Assembly: GCA_021521415.1 (NCBI GenBank)
Contig: JAIQDT010003791.1
Location: 62,001-126,000 of the forward strand
Length of the DNA: 64,000 bases
Direction: 5' to 3'
DNA from: Bidens hawaiensis
Lineage: Eukaryota; Streptophyta; Magnoliopsida; Asterales; Asteraceae
Shown here: positions 22,626 to 35,707 of the stretch, piece by piece
Numbering within the stretch: position 1 is the stretch's first letter
Layout: each line of letters starts with the position of its first letter
Translations under genes and position numbers: made by a program
Notes under the pieces: model-generated
The model's database searches: none
Told to the model about the DNA's origin: nothing
The model's input: only the letters and a program-made list of their open reading frames with translations

Positions 22626-25600
22626 TGTTGGGTTTGAAGTCCTTGGCCATTGGGCTTTTGGTTAGAAGATTAATGGTGAGTCAGTTTTATTAAGTTAATT
22701 AAGTGTTCATTTAGTTTTCTTGTTCACCAAGATAGAAACCCTAATTCTATCTCTAAATCATGTCATGTAATTGTAACATTTGGTTCTGAGCTAATAAAGA
22801 GAAACCCTAGTTGCAGCCCGTGGACATAGGCTCTCCACTGGGGCCGAACCACGTTAAAATTCTTGTGTCATTTCTTATTTTCTGTACTGCGTCTTTATAT
22901 CGTTTGTGCCCGTTTGTGTGTTGTTTCACTTCCGCATCGCCGCTTTGTTCCTAACAAGTGGTATCAGAGCTTTGGCTCGTTGAACACACAGTTTTGCACT
23001 GAGACGATTTGCAAAAGGTTTAGGATACTTGTTCGAAGATCAAAGTTGCGATTTAGGATTCTGGTTTTTCAGTCGACTTGGTGACTTTTTTTTTTCTGGA
23101 TAGCCAAAGAATTCTTGTAGATCGCTGTATTTTGTTTGTTTGAAGTCGGTCATCAAAGAAACTGTTTTGCAAAATTGTTCTTTGTTTGGGGGTGATGTGT
23201 TGTTCTTGGGTATTGTGCCTTGAAAAAAGGAAATTTTGTTGTTGTTTTTTGCATGTGCACGAAGTTACACAACAAAGGAAATTATTTCCTTTTTTCTTTG
23301 CATTACGAAGATTACAAGGTATTTTTCAAACAAGTTTTATTTTGTGGTTGTTTGTTTTGATCGACTGAGACCAAGGAGGTGCTAAGATAAATGTTTAATT
23401 TAGTCTACGGTTTATTTATTTTTTTAATTCGATTGGGCAGCCATTTGTTAGCGTTGGGGTTTTGTTTAGCCGCCAAGTCCTGTTTTCTAAGCTGCCATTG
23501 ATCGAGTTTAGGTTACGGGCTATGTTTGTTTTGTTTTTTAGTTCGGGTATGACTAGTTATTATCAACCGTGTTTTGGGAACCGTGTTTTGTGAAGAACAA
23601 CTATTTGGGTCAGTTTTTTGTCTGCAAGAGATCGGTCAGGGGTAACTGTATATGGCATATTTACAGTTTCTGAGCTGTCGGTTATCGTAGGAACAGATCG
23701 GTTGTTTTGACAGTGTTGAGTAGAACAACCGTCAAGTTCAGGCTTGTGCCATTGTCGTGTCTGTCACTGTCTTCGATCTATGTTTTCTGTTTGTTATTAT
23801 TATAGTTGAAGACAGGATGGTCGTGATCGAAAGGTTTAACGGTTCGGATTTCGGTTGGTTGGTTTGTCAAGAGAACTTGGATGTGGTACTGATGTGGGAT
23901 AAACCTGTGAAAACGGAACCAGCGGGTTTGGAATATTTTGGTAATGAAAGCAAGGAGGTGATTACTCTTGTTTGACGAGGAGCGTTGCTTTCAGTATCAT
24001 GGAGACCACATGGGGGCTCTGTCAAAAGCATGTATGGATTCATCTATGAGTAAAGTATTCATGTTATGTGTGCTGGTGGCGACATAAGTGAAAAAAAAAC
24101 GGTCAGCGGCAAGTCATGTGAACTATTGCTCATTTGGATGATCTTTCGGTTAGGGTTTGCGTTAACTGATTGTGTGTACGGTTCTAGAACCCTTGCTACC
24201 ACTTGTTTTCATGAAAGCTCTACTGTTGTTATAACCGTTTGTCTTTTAGTTGGTCTGGAACTATGATCGTTACTTCTTGTTCATTTGGAACTGTGAAGTT
24301 TTTATCTTGTTCGGTGGTGACCAGTGGTACAACATTTGAGATGACCCGGATCTTGTGCTGGGTGAAGACATTTTCCAGGGAAGTACAATTGGGGATTCAT
24401 ATTATGGAGTGTTGGTTTGGCATTGGTTGGGATAACAGGGACAGTGGGAGTTGAGCATAGTTGACTTGTGGGGCTGTATGAAGGTGTGGACATTTTTTAG
24501 AGTCGATGTCCAAAGATATTTAAATTCCGCTTCTGGGAATGTGTCTGGGTTTGATGCATTGGGAACTTAGTGGAAGGCAGTGGAGACTCTTGGTTCGAGA
24601 TTCTGGTATACTTCATTTCATGTTTCCTACTGTTGTGAAGTATTGGTGAATCTTATGATTGAAGACTTTGGGAAGGTACAGGTTTATGTATCGTCGGAAG
24701 GAGTGAACCAACTTCCGTGTGGTAAAGTCTTGGCTCGCTGAATCATGTAGAGCTAAGTGGATTCATTTTACAAGCATGAATCCTGGAGCCACAGGGATGT
24801 CAGCTTGAGCGTTTTCGGAGGTTTAAATCTGGACGGGGATTTTGTAACAGTGGGAGCGCGAGTGGTGTTCCGGCACAGTTAAAATGTGGCGTTGGGTTTT
24901 GAGGCCAGGATTCCGAATGGTAAAATCTCTCCTGGGTGCTTGTAGTTTTTTCGAGAGTGTTATTTCCTCTTGAAATCTCTTGAGCCTGTAGTGCAAATCA
25001 GTAGGAGCCGGTTGAGATTGAGAATGAGTCATTGGCAGGTTTTGTCATTATTGGGTCTGTTGTGACCGGATTAAAGCTCTCGAGTTTCAATGAGCCTTTC
25101 GGGAAACTGATGCAAGGGCTACTGCAACTAGGTGGATTGGTTGAAATCTTAGTTTGTTCCTAGAGAACTGGAGGTTTGGAGAACTTCTGTTGTTGAGGTT
25201 TAACTTGTTCTTGGAATTGGATGCTTGGTGGATTTCTGTTATTGAAGATTACTCAAGTTACTGGATGACTGGGTTGATTATTTGTTTGGATGGCGAGCTA
25301 GAGTTTATCGCAAGGCTTTCAAGTGGGAGATTGTTGGGTTTGAAGTCTTTGGCCATTGGGCTTTTGGTTAAAAGATTAATGGTGGGCCAGTTTTATTAAG
25401 TTAATTAAGGGTCCGTTTAGTTTTCTTGTTCACCAAGATAGAAACCCTAATTCTATCTCTATATGTAATCATGTCATGTAATTGTAACCTTTGGTTCTGA
25501 GCTAATAAAGAGAAACCCTAGTTGCAGCCCGTGGGCGTAGGCCCTCCACTGGGGCCGAACCACGTTAAAATTCTTGTGTCGTTTCTTATTTTCCGTATTG

Positions 25601-25667
25601 CGTCTTTATATCGTTTGTGCCCGTTTGTGTGTTGTTTCGCTTCCGCATCGCCGCTTTGTTCCTAACA
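22626..25667 (+). mobile_element. Complete non-autonomous LTR retrotransposon (Copia-like), 3042 bp
   Basis: The element is bounded by an exact 5-bp duplication TTTAC (22621-22625 and 25668-25672). The 5' LTR is 22626-22956 and the 3' LTR 25332-25667, both TGTTGGG...CCTAACA. They differ at roughly 16 positions plus a small indel by eye, so the insertion is fairly recent. A primer-binding site TGGTATCAGAGC, complementary to initiator tRNA-Met, lies at 22959-22970, and a purine tract AAGTGGGAGA precedes the 3' LTR. The 2.4-kb interior has no long frame. A 72-codon stretch at 23757-23975 (ERFNGSDFGW...) weakly resembles the start of a Copia gag. It must have moved with proteins supplied in trans. 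Confidence 0.92.
22959..22970 (+). promoter_or_regulatory. Primer-binding site (initiator tRNA-Met)
   Basis: TGGTATCAGAGC, two bases after the 5' LTR. This is the standard plant LTR-element priming site complementary to the 3' end of initiator tRNA-Met. Confidence 0.92.
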
Positions 25668-25672
25668 TTTAC

Positions 25673-27604
25673 ATTATATATTAAGTAATAAGAATTATGT
25701 CACATGCATGGACTAAAGGTAATTTAATAAACAAAAGAGTTCGAGTGATTCTCTTCTTAAGCATTACTTTGCGAATAATAATATTAGTTAAAACCTAAAA
25801 AAAAATAAGTTTGCATGACGCATAAACGAAATCCTTAACTTTTTCAAAAATCAACTGACATGTAGAGAAATATTTAGGAGAATGGGAAGATCATCTGATC
25901 ATGTCTTAGAACACAAAAATTAAGAAGTGTTAATCATAATGCTGGTACGTGCATAAATATATGTGATCTAGACATATATGTGTAATTTAATGTTCGATAG
26001 AATACTAGCGAACATTTTGTTTTCATGTACGCTTTGGACAAATATGGACGAAGCATCAGAATTCTAGAAACACATAATTTTCAACAAAATAGCGGCCTTC
26101 GATGTCGAAGATACTAAGGAAAATATGTTTTCGTTGGGTGAAGAATGAACCTGAATTACGAGATAGCCATAGGGATAAATGGTGCAGTTTCATCTGGCAT
26201 GAGGGGAAAGTCAAAGGTAGATACCAAGACTGAGCATAGCGGGGCGAAAAATGTGGATTTTTTTGGGTGACATTTGGTGGCACCCCCCGCCCCCGATACG
26301 TGGGGCGACTGGGGGGCGACAAGGATTTGTCACCTGTGGATGTGTTGAAAATAATAATAAAAAATTAAAAAGGGGGCGATTTTGAACTACAATACAACTA
26401 CACCCCTAAAATAAAAACTGCCTCTCTGCTGACATTGCGGCATATGTCGAAAATCCGACTTTATTTTGTATTCATTCACTACACATAGCCTAAGGAATTT
26501 TGATTCATAGGTAAAAAGAATATCCGTGATATCATTAAACGATACATGAAAGAATTTTAAACTTTGCCTCCAAAGATGAAGCTTGGAAGCCAAAAGAAGA
26601 ATGGATGATTCAAATCCAAAAATGGGGACGAAAGACGATCAATTTAATGTACGATTCATGATGATTAAGAATAGAGTGGAGATGCAAGATAGACATAACG
26701 TTGGTGATTTTGGACGTGTTCAAATCCATACATAGGAAGTATATATGCAATAAGATAAACGTTCTACTGATTATATTTATGAATACTCTATTCATTTTAG
26801 ATGAATATCAAATATGAATGCCTACTATATACGAATAGGGTTCCAGGAGGAGAGTAAAGATGATAATGATTATAGAACTAGAGAGTAGAGAAGAGTTCCC
26901 ATAAACTCATAAAGTGGAAACAGAAGATGAACAAGTAGTCGGTCATGTGAATACATCAAGCGAGACCAAATTCATCTCTACGAGTCGAAGGGTGCAAAGC
27001 CAAGCAAATACCGAAAGGTAGTCACGAAGATGAATGGGGAATGAAGTTGATACGCTAAGTGCAGAAAAATAAGTCAGTCTCAACTATGGATGAGATCGGT
27101 ACCGTACCGAAACAGAAACTCGAACCTTTGGTAGTGATTTGATACCGAATTTGCTCATCGCTAGTCTCAACCACGAAAGATAGCGGAGGAGGATAAAAAA
27201 AATACCCATTGTAGGCAAGTCGTGGACAAGATAATGTGTGTTGTATAAGACAAGACATGAATTTGGTAGATAAAAATGTGACAACTCACCTATATATAAA
27301 AATGGCCCCATTTTGCTAAAGAAACAACAAGTGTAACATACTAACATGTAAGTGTTTTCTTCTACTATTGTGTATTAATACGAGCCGTGCAAATAGCTAA
27401 AAGTATATTAGGGTTAGCCTGATTTAACGCATACAAAATGTAACATGAAAACATAGGAAGATAACCCCCTAACGCTAATTTAGACATTTAGTGTCTCCTA
27501 GCTTTCCATCGGCCAACATATTGAATTCTAGCACTGTACCACAAAGGACAGTAGTATCAACAAATGTGTAACGGTGTGATTTCGAGTTCCATAACTATTA
27601 AAAA
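25673..27604. other. Intergenic, no recognisable gene
   Basis: AT-rich DNA with short random frames on both strands and a C-rich patch at 26281-26320. No repeat boundaries, RNA genes or domains were recognised. Confidence 0.4.
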
Positions 27605-28301
27605 CTAGTTTTTTCTACCCGGCGTGTTGAGTCGGGTAGCTAGCAAAAGCCGAATGTTGAAACACGGATGTTAGTAAAATCTAAGCGTAACAACGATGAA
27701 TCGACACAAGTTCGGTCAGTATTAGCTGCGTTCGTAAAGATATAGACACCATTGGTAAAATTTGAGCATTAAAACCCAAAATATTACTTCATCAAATTAG
27801 CGCATAAAAACATTAACATATAAGAAAACAAAATATTTAAGGCGATGCTTATTTGGTTGGCAAACCTGGGCGGTGGTAAAACCCAATCGTTGTGGTCCCG
27901 AGCATTGAGACGGTAACTTGACACGAATTCGGTCGTATTTTATTACATACGTTATGACACCGGAACTAAAAAACGGAAAACAAATATAAAAATTGAGGTG
28001 GACCAACAACCATTATTTGGGGGGGGGGTGGTCGGTAAACTTGTGTATTGGTAAAACCCGAGCGTTGTCGGTTATGAGTTTTAAATAAGGTCGTAAGTCT
28101 GCATAAACTCAATTGGTTTCTTTCAAGTTTGTTATAGTATCGGAACTAAAACAAAACAAAAATAATTAACATTTGGTCGGTTTCAATTAAATTTATTATA
28201 GTAACTGAACTGAAAAAACAAAATTAATCGAATAATACAGTGCTGCCAAGTGGCCCAATAGGCTACTTACGACAATAAATTTCTTATTTATATTATAGTG
28301 A
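27605..28301 (-). mobile_element. Non-autonomous Helitron-like element, minus orientation
   Basis: Read on the minus strand, the 3' end has a GC hairpin (ACCCGACTCAACACGCCGGGT), then AGAAAAAACTAG followed by T. The 5' end is TCACTATAATATAAATAAG, preceded by A. The interior has repeated 'cggaactaaaa' and 'gtaaaacccgagcgtt' blocks shared with 35708-36298, so the two are family members. No coding capacity. Confidence 0.6.
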
Positions 28302-28678
28302 TAATGTGTAATTTAGGAGTGGACTTCAAATAAAATGTTTTTAAGAAAATAACTTAATCATCAATAAATTGGGGCTCCACGGCCGTCTTTAATATCAGCC
28401 ATGACACAACTTGGTGCCAAGGGAAATTAATATCTACAAATTCAAAGTCAATTTCGTCTATATATTGCAAGAAGCCAGAATATTCGGGTTCCTTCTGGTT
28501 TCATATGTATATTCCAAGAAGCAGATGCTATTAACTATAGAATAAAATTTTTATCGATCATAAAGCATAATAATACCAAACCAAGTCGAAATAATGCTAT
28601 AGTGCACTACAAATATTTACAATTACTTAGACGAGTTTAGCATGAAATCAAATAAGCATGCAAGTATAGTCGCTAATA
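28302..28678. other. Intergenic, nothing seen
   Basis: AT-rich sequence between the Helitron-like element and the solo LTR. Confidence 0.4.
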
Positions 28679-28683
28679 TGTTC

Positions 28684-30979
28684 TGTCACACCCCGACCAA
28701 TGAAGGCGGAAACGTCGAGGCGCGACATGATTGCTCATTGCACAATGACACTATAAAGTTCCAATATTTAAACAACTCATTTAAATCCATATCATCATAA
28801 ATAACACAACAATTGTTCATACAAAATGCCAAATAGATAGATAAACAAATAACTTGTTCTTTTATTTTCTAATATCCTAAAGCCAAGATAATAAGTTTCT
28901 TCAAGTAATCCAATCAAGCTAACATCAAACCTGTAACATTGCATAAAATAGAGTTTGTCAACACGAAGGTTGGTGAGCAATTTTCATAGTTTTGGACAAT
29001 AAGTATATAGTATGAAATCCACAACTAGTATATGAAAACAATAAATAATAGCAACAATTTAGATAATAAAACCGTCAATAAGAATACATTGACGAACCGT
29101 CAATAAGAATACATTGACGACAATAATGAAATCGTCAATAAGAATACATTGACGACATCATTCTATATGGGGATACCATATATACTCGGAATTAACGTAT
29201 GATCATACTTTGATGAGGCTACCCGCCTTAGCATTCAAGAGGCTACCCGCCTTAGCATTCAAGAATTTGCACATAATCATGTAAAGCATATAAAACCAAA
29301 TCGAGCATTTATTTAAGTAAACATATACAATACGTGTTGTGGTTTAAGACTCAAGTATAAATCATTTGAATTTGAATAAGTATGCAATGCCACCCCCAAA
29401 ACGAAAGATGGAAAAAGGGGGATGAAAAAGTACTCACATTAACAAGTAACTTGAAAGATAGTGTCGTGAATAATCAGAGAGATCGATTTAACGAGCAAGA
29501 CCTATATTAAACTGGTCTTGTGTTAGTAGGTAGTCTTGGAAGGGTTTAAAATAAAATACATGACAAATAAAGTAAATAAATAAAGTTTAGGGATTAAAAA
29601 TGTAAATATTTGAGAAATTAAAGAAACAAGTTTTGTAAAATAAGTTTACTCGAAACCGGGTCTCGGTATTCTATTCATTAGTTTTTTTTCTTTTTTTACT
29701 CAACCTATGTTAAGTAATAATGTGGGTTAAAATGCGATACTGCAAAACCCTTGGTTATAAGAATACCAAAACGAGGTTTAAACGAGTATTCGGGTTTGTC
29801 GGTTCGAGACTTGATAATTGACCAAGCTCACAGTTAACTTCCCAAAATAATAAATGTTATGAGATAACTCAATAAAATCAAAATAGACTTAACCAAGTAT
29901 GTAGTTCTATTGTGAAGAACCTTAACGTTCGTTAAGCGAGTATACGACCTTATCGGTTCGAACTTGTTATAAGATCAAGTTGGTTACCGACATGCCAAGT
30001 ATGTTTAGAAATTAACTAAAATTGATTTAAAATATAATCTTGAAGAAAAATATGAGTTTTGGTGGCTAAAAACACACTTGTGTGTCTTAAGCGAGTGAAC
30101 TCGGTTTAGTTCGGTTTTTGGTTCGGTCCTTGACTCGGAATAAGACCGAGGATGGTTACCACATACCCAATTACCATGGAACTTGTAAAATAACTTATAA
30201 ATAATAATACTCAAGTTTTACATTCAAAAAGTTAACAATAATGCTTTTAAACAAAAGTTCGGTTTTTGGTTCGGTTCTCAACTTGGGATGAAACCGAGGC
30301 TAGTCACCACATACCCAATACCATGGAACTTGAAAAATATGAAAAATAAACTTAAATATGTAGAATTTAAGCAAGTATAACAAGTTATATGGTTAGATTT
30401 GTTAAATATATAAACAAGGACTACAAAGTCCTCCATGTAACCTTGCCTTACTAGCCCGACATTTTAACCGGCCGAGACCGGAGAAATGAAAGACCGAAGG
30501 TAAACAAGGAGTGTATATTATATATGTTGTAACATCAAGCTTTAAGTATTGAGAAGTTAGTTAAAATAAAAGATTAGCTTATGAAGAACAACCTTAGAAT
30601 TCAAGAATTTGAGAGAGAAATGAAGAAATGAGCAAGCACAAATGAAGAAGATGGGTGTGTATATATAGGGTAAGTTGAATGGGTCTTTCATAAAGGGTGT
30701 TTCATGAAAATGGGTTGGTTATAGACCCAAGAAAGCACAAACTACAAATGGGTCATTCAAGTCTCCATTTTGGTAGTTTTAGTCCCTAGAGTTCGTTTTG
30801 AGCGTTTTCGGGGAATTTTAAGAACCGAAAATGGTGTTTTTTTTATCCAACAACTATAAAACAAATATTTAACATACAATGCATCATTTTGATAATATCG
30901 AAAGGTTCGGGATACAAAACGGGTCGGGTTTACATTAAGAATACAAGTATAAAATAACCCGAAATTGACAAATGTCACA
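28684..30979 (-). mobile_element. Solo LTR, 2296 bp, minus orientation
   Basis: The ends TGTCACACCCC...AAATGTCACA carry TG...CA termini, and an exact 5-bp duplication TGTTC flanks them (28679-28683 and 30980-30984). A minus-strand TATA (CTATATATACAC, about 30657-30668), followed by a CT-rich leader, sets the orientation. No primer-binding site or coding region is present. The interior carries diverged tandem blocks between about 29730 and 30400 ('accgag..ggttaccacatacccaa...ccatggaacttg'). Confidence 0.85.
29071..29155. repeat. Short tandem repeat in the solo LTR (about 26 bp, three copies)
   Basis: 'ccgtcaataagaatacattgacg' occurs three times, each with CGTCAA...TTGACG arms that could form hairpins. 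A second duplicate ('gaggctacccgccttagcattcaa' twice) follows near 29215-29262. Confidence 0.85.
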
Positions 30980-31199
30980 TGTTCCTTTTAGGCGATGATG
31001 TAACATGGTTGCATTCAAAATAGTCATTGCGAGCAATTGTATTTGTAATTATTCTTTAGAAATTATGAGATTAATCATCTCGAGTACGCATGCCTTCTCG
31101 CTTTGATTGGATCTGTACTTCTATAGTCACGGATTGAAGTCTAAATATATACACGTTTTGTAATAAATAAGTTTTATATTTTCAGATAAATTTTATTTA

Positions 31200-32319
31200 G
31201 GGAAATTTCTCAAAATAATCAAATTTGACCAATTTATTTCAAAAATCTACCTATATTATTAAAGCAACACAATCCTTCCATATGTCATTCAACTAGACAC
31301 ATCACATAGACTGCCAAGTGTACAAGTTTCCATTTTTACTATTTCCACTTTATGAATGATAAAATGAAAAATATGTTGTTGGTGAAAGTCGTACACATTA
31401 CCTTGCTTTTAAAATATTTCTGGCTTACCAACTCAACTAAAATAAATTGATGGTAACCTTCTCTTTTTCTTAATTGGTAAAGATTCACAACCTTTCATTT
31501 TTATTTTTTTAATACAAATACAAATTATTCTTACTAATCTATGTATTTTAGAAAATTATTTATATCTTATGTTATTATACATATTATTCAGTTTAACTTT
31601 TTTATTGTATTGTTTTAACCACACGTGTATCACACGGGCTATATCATAGTAGCATATATATTTAAAAAAATCCCCAAAATAGTCATTTTTTCCATCGGAT
31701 CCAACTGAATTTTAACGCAGTCCAACGGAATTTTTGGACCTTTAAAATCGCGCCACATGCCAACGTTTCAATGGATCCAACGGAATTTCTTAAAATTCCA
31801 TCGAATCCGACTGAATTTTAGTGGGTCCGACTGAATTCTTCATCTTCTACCTCTCAAATTATAAACCTCCATAACCAACCTCCATCTCCATCTTTCTTAT
31901 TTCTTCACAAAATCAAGCAAATCAATAGTGCAAATTACTTAGTTTTTCGAGGAGAACACAACCATATTGTTCGATTTCACTCTAGATCTCAAAATCAAAA
32001 ACCCCCAAATTGAAAAATCTAGGGTTCGTTGGACAAATTAGGCAGTCGGATCTGACGGAAGCCTGAATTGAACCATCAGATCCGACTGTCTTTGCCTCCG
32101 ACGGTTCGTTCGGCTAATCGGTCAGCCAAAACCTTAAAACGTCGGTTCCGACGGAAAAGCATGCTACGTGGCGCGTCAGGATAAGTTAAAAATTCCATCG
32201 GATCAGAGTGGTTTCCGTCGGATCTGACGGCATAATCTGGCCATTTTGGGAACTAGTTTTGGTCTTGGGTTAGAATTGGAAAAGCTTAGTCAAAAATTGC
32301 TATTTTGATAATTTTTCCT
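31200..32319. mobile_element. MULE-like element with 9-bp target duplication
   Basis: The terminal inverse is about 30 bp (left GGGAAATTTCTCAAAATAAT, right inverse GGAAAAATTATCAAAATAGC). An exact 9-bp duplication TTTTATTTA lies at 31191-31199 and 32320-32328, as made by Mutator-like elements. A Helitron-like insert occupies 31246-31649, leaving roughly 716 bp. The remaining interior has more than ten variants of 'GATCCGACGGAA' on both strands and a leader-like CT-rich stretch near 31840-31930. No transposase frame. Confidence 0.82.
31246..31649 (+). mobile_element. Helitron-like element nested in the MULE
   Basis: The 5' end TCTACCTATATTATTAAAGC is preceded by A. The 3' end has a hairpin (CACACGTGTATCACACGGG) followed by a terminus ATAG and then T, instead of CTAG. 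It is related by its 5' end to 7571-8136. It interrupts the left arm of the surrounding MULE-like element. Confidence 0.6.
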
Positions 32320-32328
32320 TTTATTTAT

Positions 32329-32967
32329 AACAGGTTGTATTCAATATAAGTATATTTTAGTCTTAAAATAAACTTTTTTGTTATTTGCTTTGGTGACCGT
32401 AAGATCTCAAATTTGAATACGATTACAACCGGGTTATTGCAGTGGGTCTTCTGGCGATAGGTTTCCCCGAAACAGGAGACGGTGAACTTGGACTACTCAG
32501 CGGCTAGCGCTATCTGCGATCGCGGGAGTATAACGTAGCATTGCTTTTTGGCATTGGGTTAACCCGAATAGTCGGGCTTTATTCATTGTTCGTTTAAAAC
32601 GATCACAAACAATTTAATATATCAAAATATTAATGACATAAGTGTTGATATATCAAAACGTAAAACATTATATAAAATATATTTTGGTCTTCAAATATAT
32701 ATACTTAATTGTATTTTGGTCTTATAAAATGGTGTGATCTTATGTTTTATGTGTGAAAATACAGAATTGTGTTCATGAAGTAGTGGTCTATTCTAAGTTT
32801 GACTAAGCATATCAATATTGATTGTTAGTCCAGTCTAGAATATGATAATAATAAAATAACCAAAGTTTGATATTTTAATCATTGATTGACCAAATCAAGT
32901 GCCTTACACAAGTCATATTCAACCAAACCGAAGGGCATTTACGTAACTTCCAAACAAAAAAAAGTCT
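32329..32967. other. Intergenic, upstream of the first CSPTSHPGSF gene
   Basis: Contains a short GC-richer stretch at 32430-32580 of no recognised family and then AT-rich promoter-proximal DNA. Confidence 0.4.
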
Positions 32968-32975
32968 TATATATA
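32968..32975 (+). promoter_or_regulatory. TATA box
   Basis: TATATATA, 87 bases before the ATG at 33062, followed by ACACC, a plausible plant core promoter. Confidence 0.6.
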
Positions 32976-33061
32976 CACCAGAAAGTTAGCTTCTCCTTGG
33001 TTTGCCTCACAAATTAAACTCTCTTCTTTTTACCATTTTGGAGAACAAAAATATTTCACAA

Positions 33062-33385
33062 ATGGCCACAAAAACTACCACTTTATACTCAAACACGAAG
33101 CCTCAGCCACCACCAAGGGCATGTTTATGTTCTCCAACCAGCCATCCAGGCTCGTTCAGGTGCAACCGCCACCGGAACCTTAACAAGGTTCCTAGTAGAC
33201 GTACGGCCAGCCGTGGTTCATGGGAGTTGGCGGTGGTGGCTAAATCCAACCCGGTGAATGTGTTTCTTCGAATGATGATACAGCCATCAAACCGTGATCA
33301 TCAAAGGAGGAGGAACTTTCAGCAGAAGCCTAGTAGGTTTTGCATGTTGAAAGGCAATGGGAACAGACTCACACTAGTGAATTGA
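33062..33385 (+). CDS. Small serine-rich-like plant protein with CxCSPTSHPGSFRC motif (107 aa)
   Basis: Starting at ATG 33062, just after a TATA box, this single-exon frame encodes a basic 107-residue protein. Its diagnostic block is ACLCSPTSHPGSFRCNRH (about residues 20-37), the signature of a plant-specific family often annotated 'serine-rich protein-like'. A C-terminal block with many Arg residues and 'KPSRFCMLKGNG' matches the end of the paralogue at 40589-41119 ('RPSRLSVMLKAED'). There is no signal peptide or membrane segment. Biochemical function is unknown. The Cys/His arrangement might bind metal, but that is a guess. The longer frame to 33002 relies on a TTG start and is not used. 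Confidence 0.85.
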   Translation: MATKTTTLYSNTKPQPPPRACLCSPTSHPGSFRCNRHRNLNKVPSRRTASRGSWELAVVAKSNPVNVFLRMMIQPSNRDHQRRRNFQQKPSRFCMLKGNGNRLTLVN

Positions 33386-35707
33386 TCATTTGTTTATAAG
33401 TTGCTTATTAAATTCATTTGTTAAGGGCTTTTTTTTTAAATTTGATCATGCACTTTGTAATTAATTAAACTATGGTATATAGAGTTGTAAAAGTTTTGTA
33501 ATGATTTTGATTGTATATTAAGATATTATAGACAAATTTATATGTGTGCATGTGTGTATATACAAAGACTCTTATTTGGAACATGCTAATAAGTTACTAT
33601 AGCATTATACTTTTAGCTATAATCACTCAATTTGTACACTAAAACAATAAAACATCAATATGTCATGTTACTAAATCAATAAAACATCAATAATAAGTTA
33701 TTATACCAAAACAGTTAATGTGATTGGTGATCAATTAATCTAGTACATTTGTATAAGAAAGGAGTCAAGATGCCTTATAAGCTTCTTTAATGGTGTTCTA
33801 GTCATACTCTTTGTATATATGCCGATGCGTGCAAATTTTGGTCTTAGCTCTAGTACTTCGTAATTTCAAGAACTTGTTTATGTAATCGTTTAAGAACGAT
33901 GACATAGAAGAAAAGAAGAGAAAATGTAATGAAAGAAATTTTTATTTCATCATAATAAAAAGTTACATCATCATCATCATAGAAAAAAGTAAACTATATA
34001 TATAGACAAGACATATGCGGCTCATATGTTATACGCGGTATAACATATACGGCGTATATGTGAGATATCTTCATAGTTTCTGCTTGGAATTTGGCTTGAA
34101 AGGTATTAGAGCCTTAGAGGTGTATCACATCTATCAGATGGGTGTTCAAATCCTGCAAGGTCTGATACATGCGGGTTGTATGAGTATTTTGTGGTAGATT
34201 GGTTGTTATTCAAAATAAACAAAAAGGTATTAGAGAGTTTTAAGTTCACGCTTAATTATTTTAAGTTGCAACTACAATCATTAAGTGAAACCGTCGGTTT
34301 TTATACCATCATTAAACCTATTAATTAGATATTAAATTTAATTTTTATTCACTGCAGTTAAAACAATTTCTGATACAGAGGTGTAAAACGAGGTTGCAGA
34401 TTAGTTTTATATATTTTTTTAACAGCTAGTATTATTACTCCTAAATTCATATAACTTGTCTACTGTAAGATTTAAACTCTTGATCTCTATTACACCACTC
34501 CAGATACCATTGGGCCTTCTTTGGTGTGGATTAATTTTATATATACACTAAACATGTCATATACTTAAGATGGGAAGAGCTTGCACCATTTTGTTTATAC
34601 CAACAGAATCGCATAGCAAACACCAAGAATTAATATATTAGCCCATGCATGTGCTTGTTGAAGGAATCTAGGAACAAGAAATCATGTCAATAATGCTGGA
34701 ATAAAGTTGGTGAAATACGTATAAATAATTATGCATGTAATCAACAATATATCATTCATATCTTTTCTAATAAAAGTTTCTTAAGGAGTGGATTCAATAT
34801 CGATATTCAACTTGGAATATTGGAATTTACAAGTGAAAGAGTTACGATCATAATAAAAGTCTAAACGATATCAAATAGTTGTCTAAACTTGATTGTATAT
34901 TAATTATCGTGTTAAATAGTGTTTACAAGTAACCTCTAGGGTTTTGTAAGTACGACAAATCCAACCCCCCACCCCCACCACCACCACCACACACACACAC
35001 TTTCACTCTCTATACTTGCACCATATTACTGTAACAATCACCTTCGTAATCTTGTGACTCTAACGAGTCCCCTTATCTATCGGTGAACTTCAGTCTCGGT
35101 AACACTTTCAAAAGAATATCGGCCTTTTGACAATCTCTACTTGCGTGTTCTACCTTGACTTCTCGCCCGATGCTTTGAAAGAATTCTCTTTGATCTCGTT
35201 CTTACCCAGTAGTTATACAAGATTACTTTAACACAATCCTATATACAACTTAAAAGTGAAAAATATATACAATATTTGATTATTTGGTTGTATAACACAT
35301 ACATGCACATCACTGTTTTAGGACTTAGGTGACCATTGTCTAGAACTACCAATCAAATAGAAAATAGACATTCTAATGTTTTTAATATTATTGATTTGTA
35401 ATATATATATATATATATTAACTAAAGAATGAAAAAAATAATGTTATTCCCATCAAGTGGGAAGTCCAAAGCTTGTGCCCAACGCCACAAGAGTCAACCA
35501 AAATCAGCTAATTATGTTGGTCATTGAAGTACTATTCTTTGTTGACCCATTCTCATTCCACCTTCTCAATTAGCGGTCCTTTTAAGATCCTCCCACAACC
35601 ATTTGTGAGCCGTTCGTTTAAAGGTCCCTCACTAGTCACTACCTCCTTCATTAAATTGATGAAATAACAGACATTTTGAATTTTAATATCATTTAAATAT
35701 AATGTAA
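33386..35707. other. Intergenic with simple repeats
   Basis: AT-rich, with a (CCA)n/(CA)n microsatellite at 34972-35000 and a (TA)n run near 35399-35420. The first 150 bases are probably the 3' untranslated region of the preceding gene. No coding region, RNA gene or TE boundary was recognised. Confidence 0.45.

Noticed and set aside
23757..23975. Independent host gene inside the LTR element
   Set aside because: The 72-codon frame is short, flanked by stops, and weakly resembles a Copia gag N-terminus. It is an internal relic.
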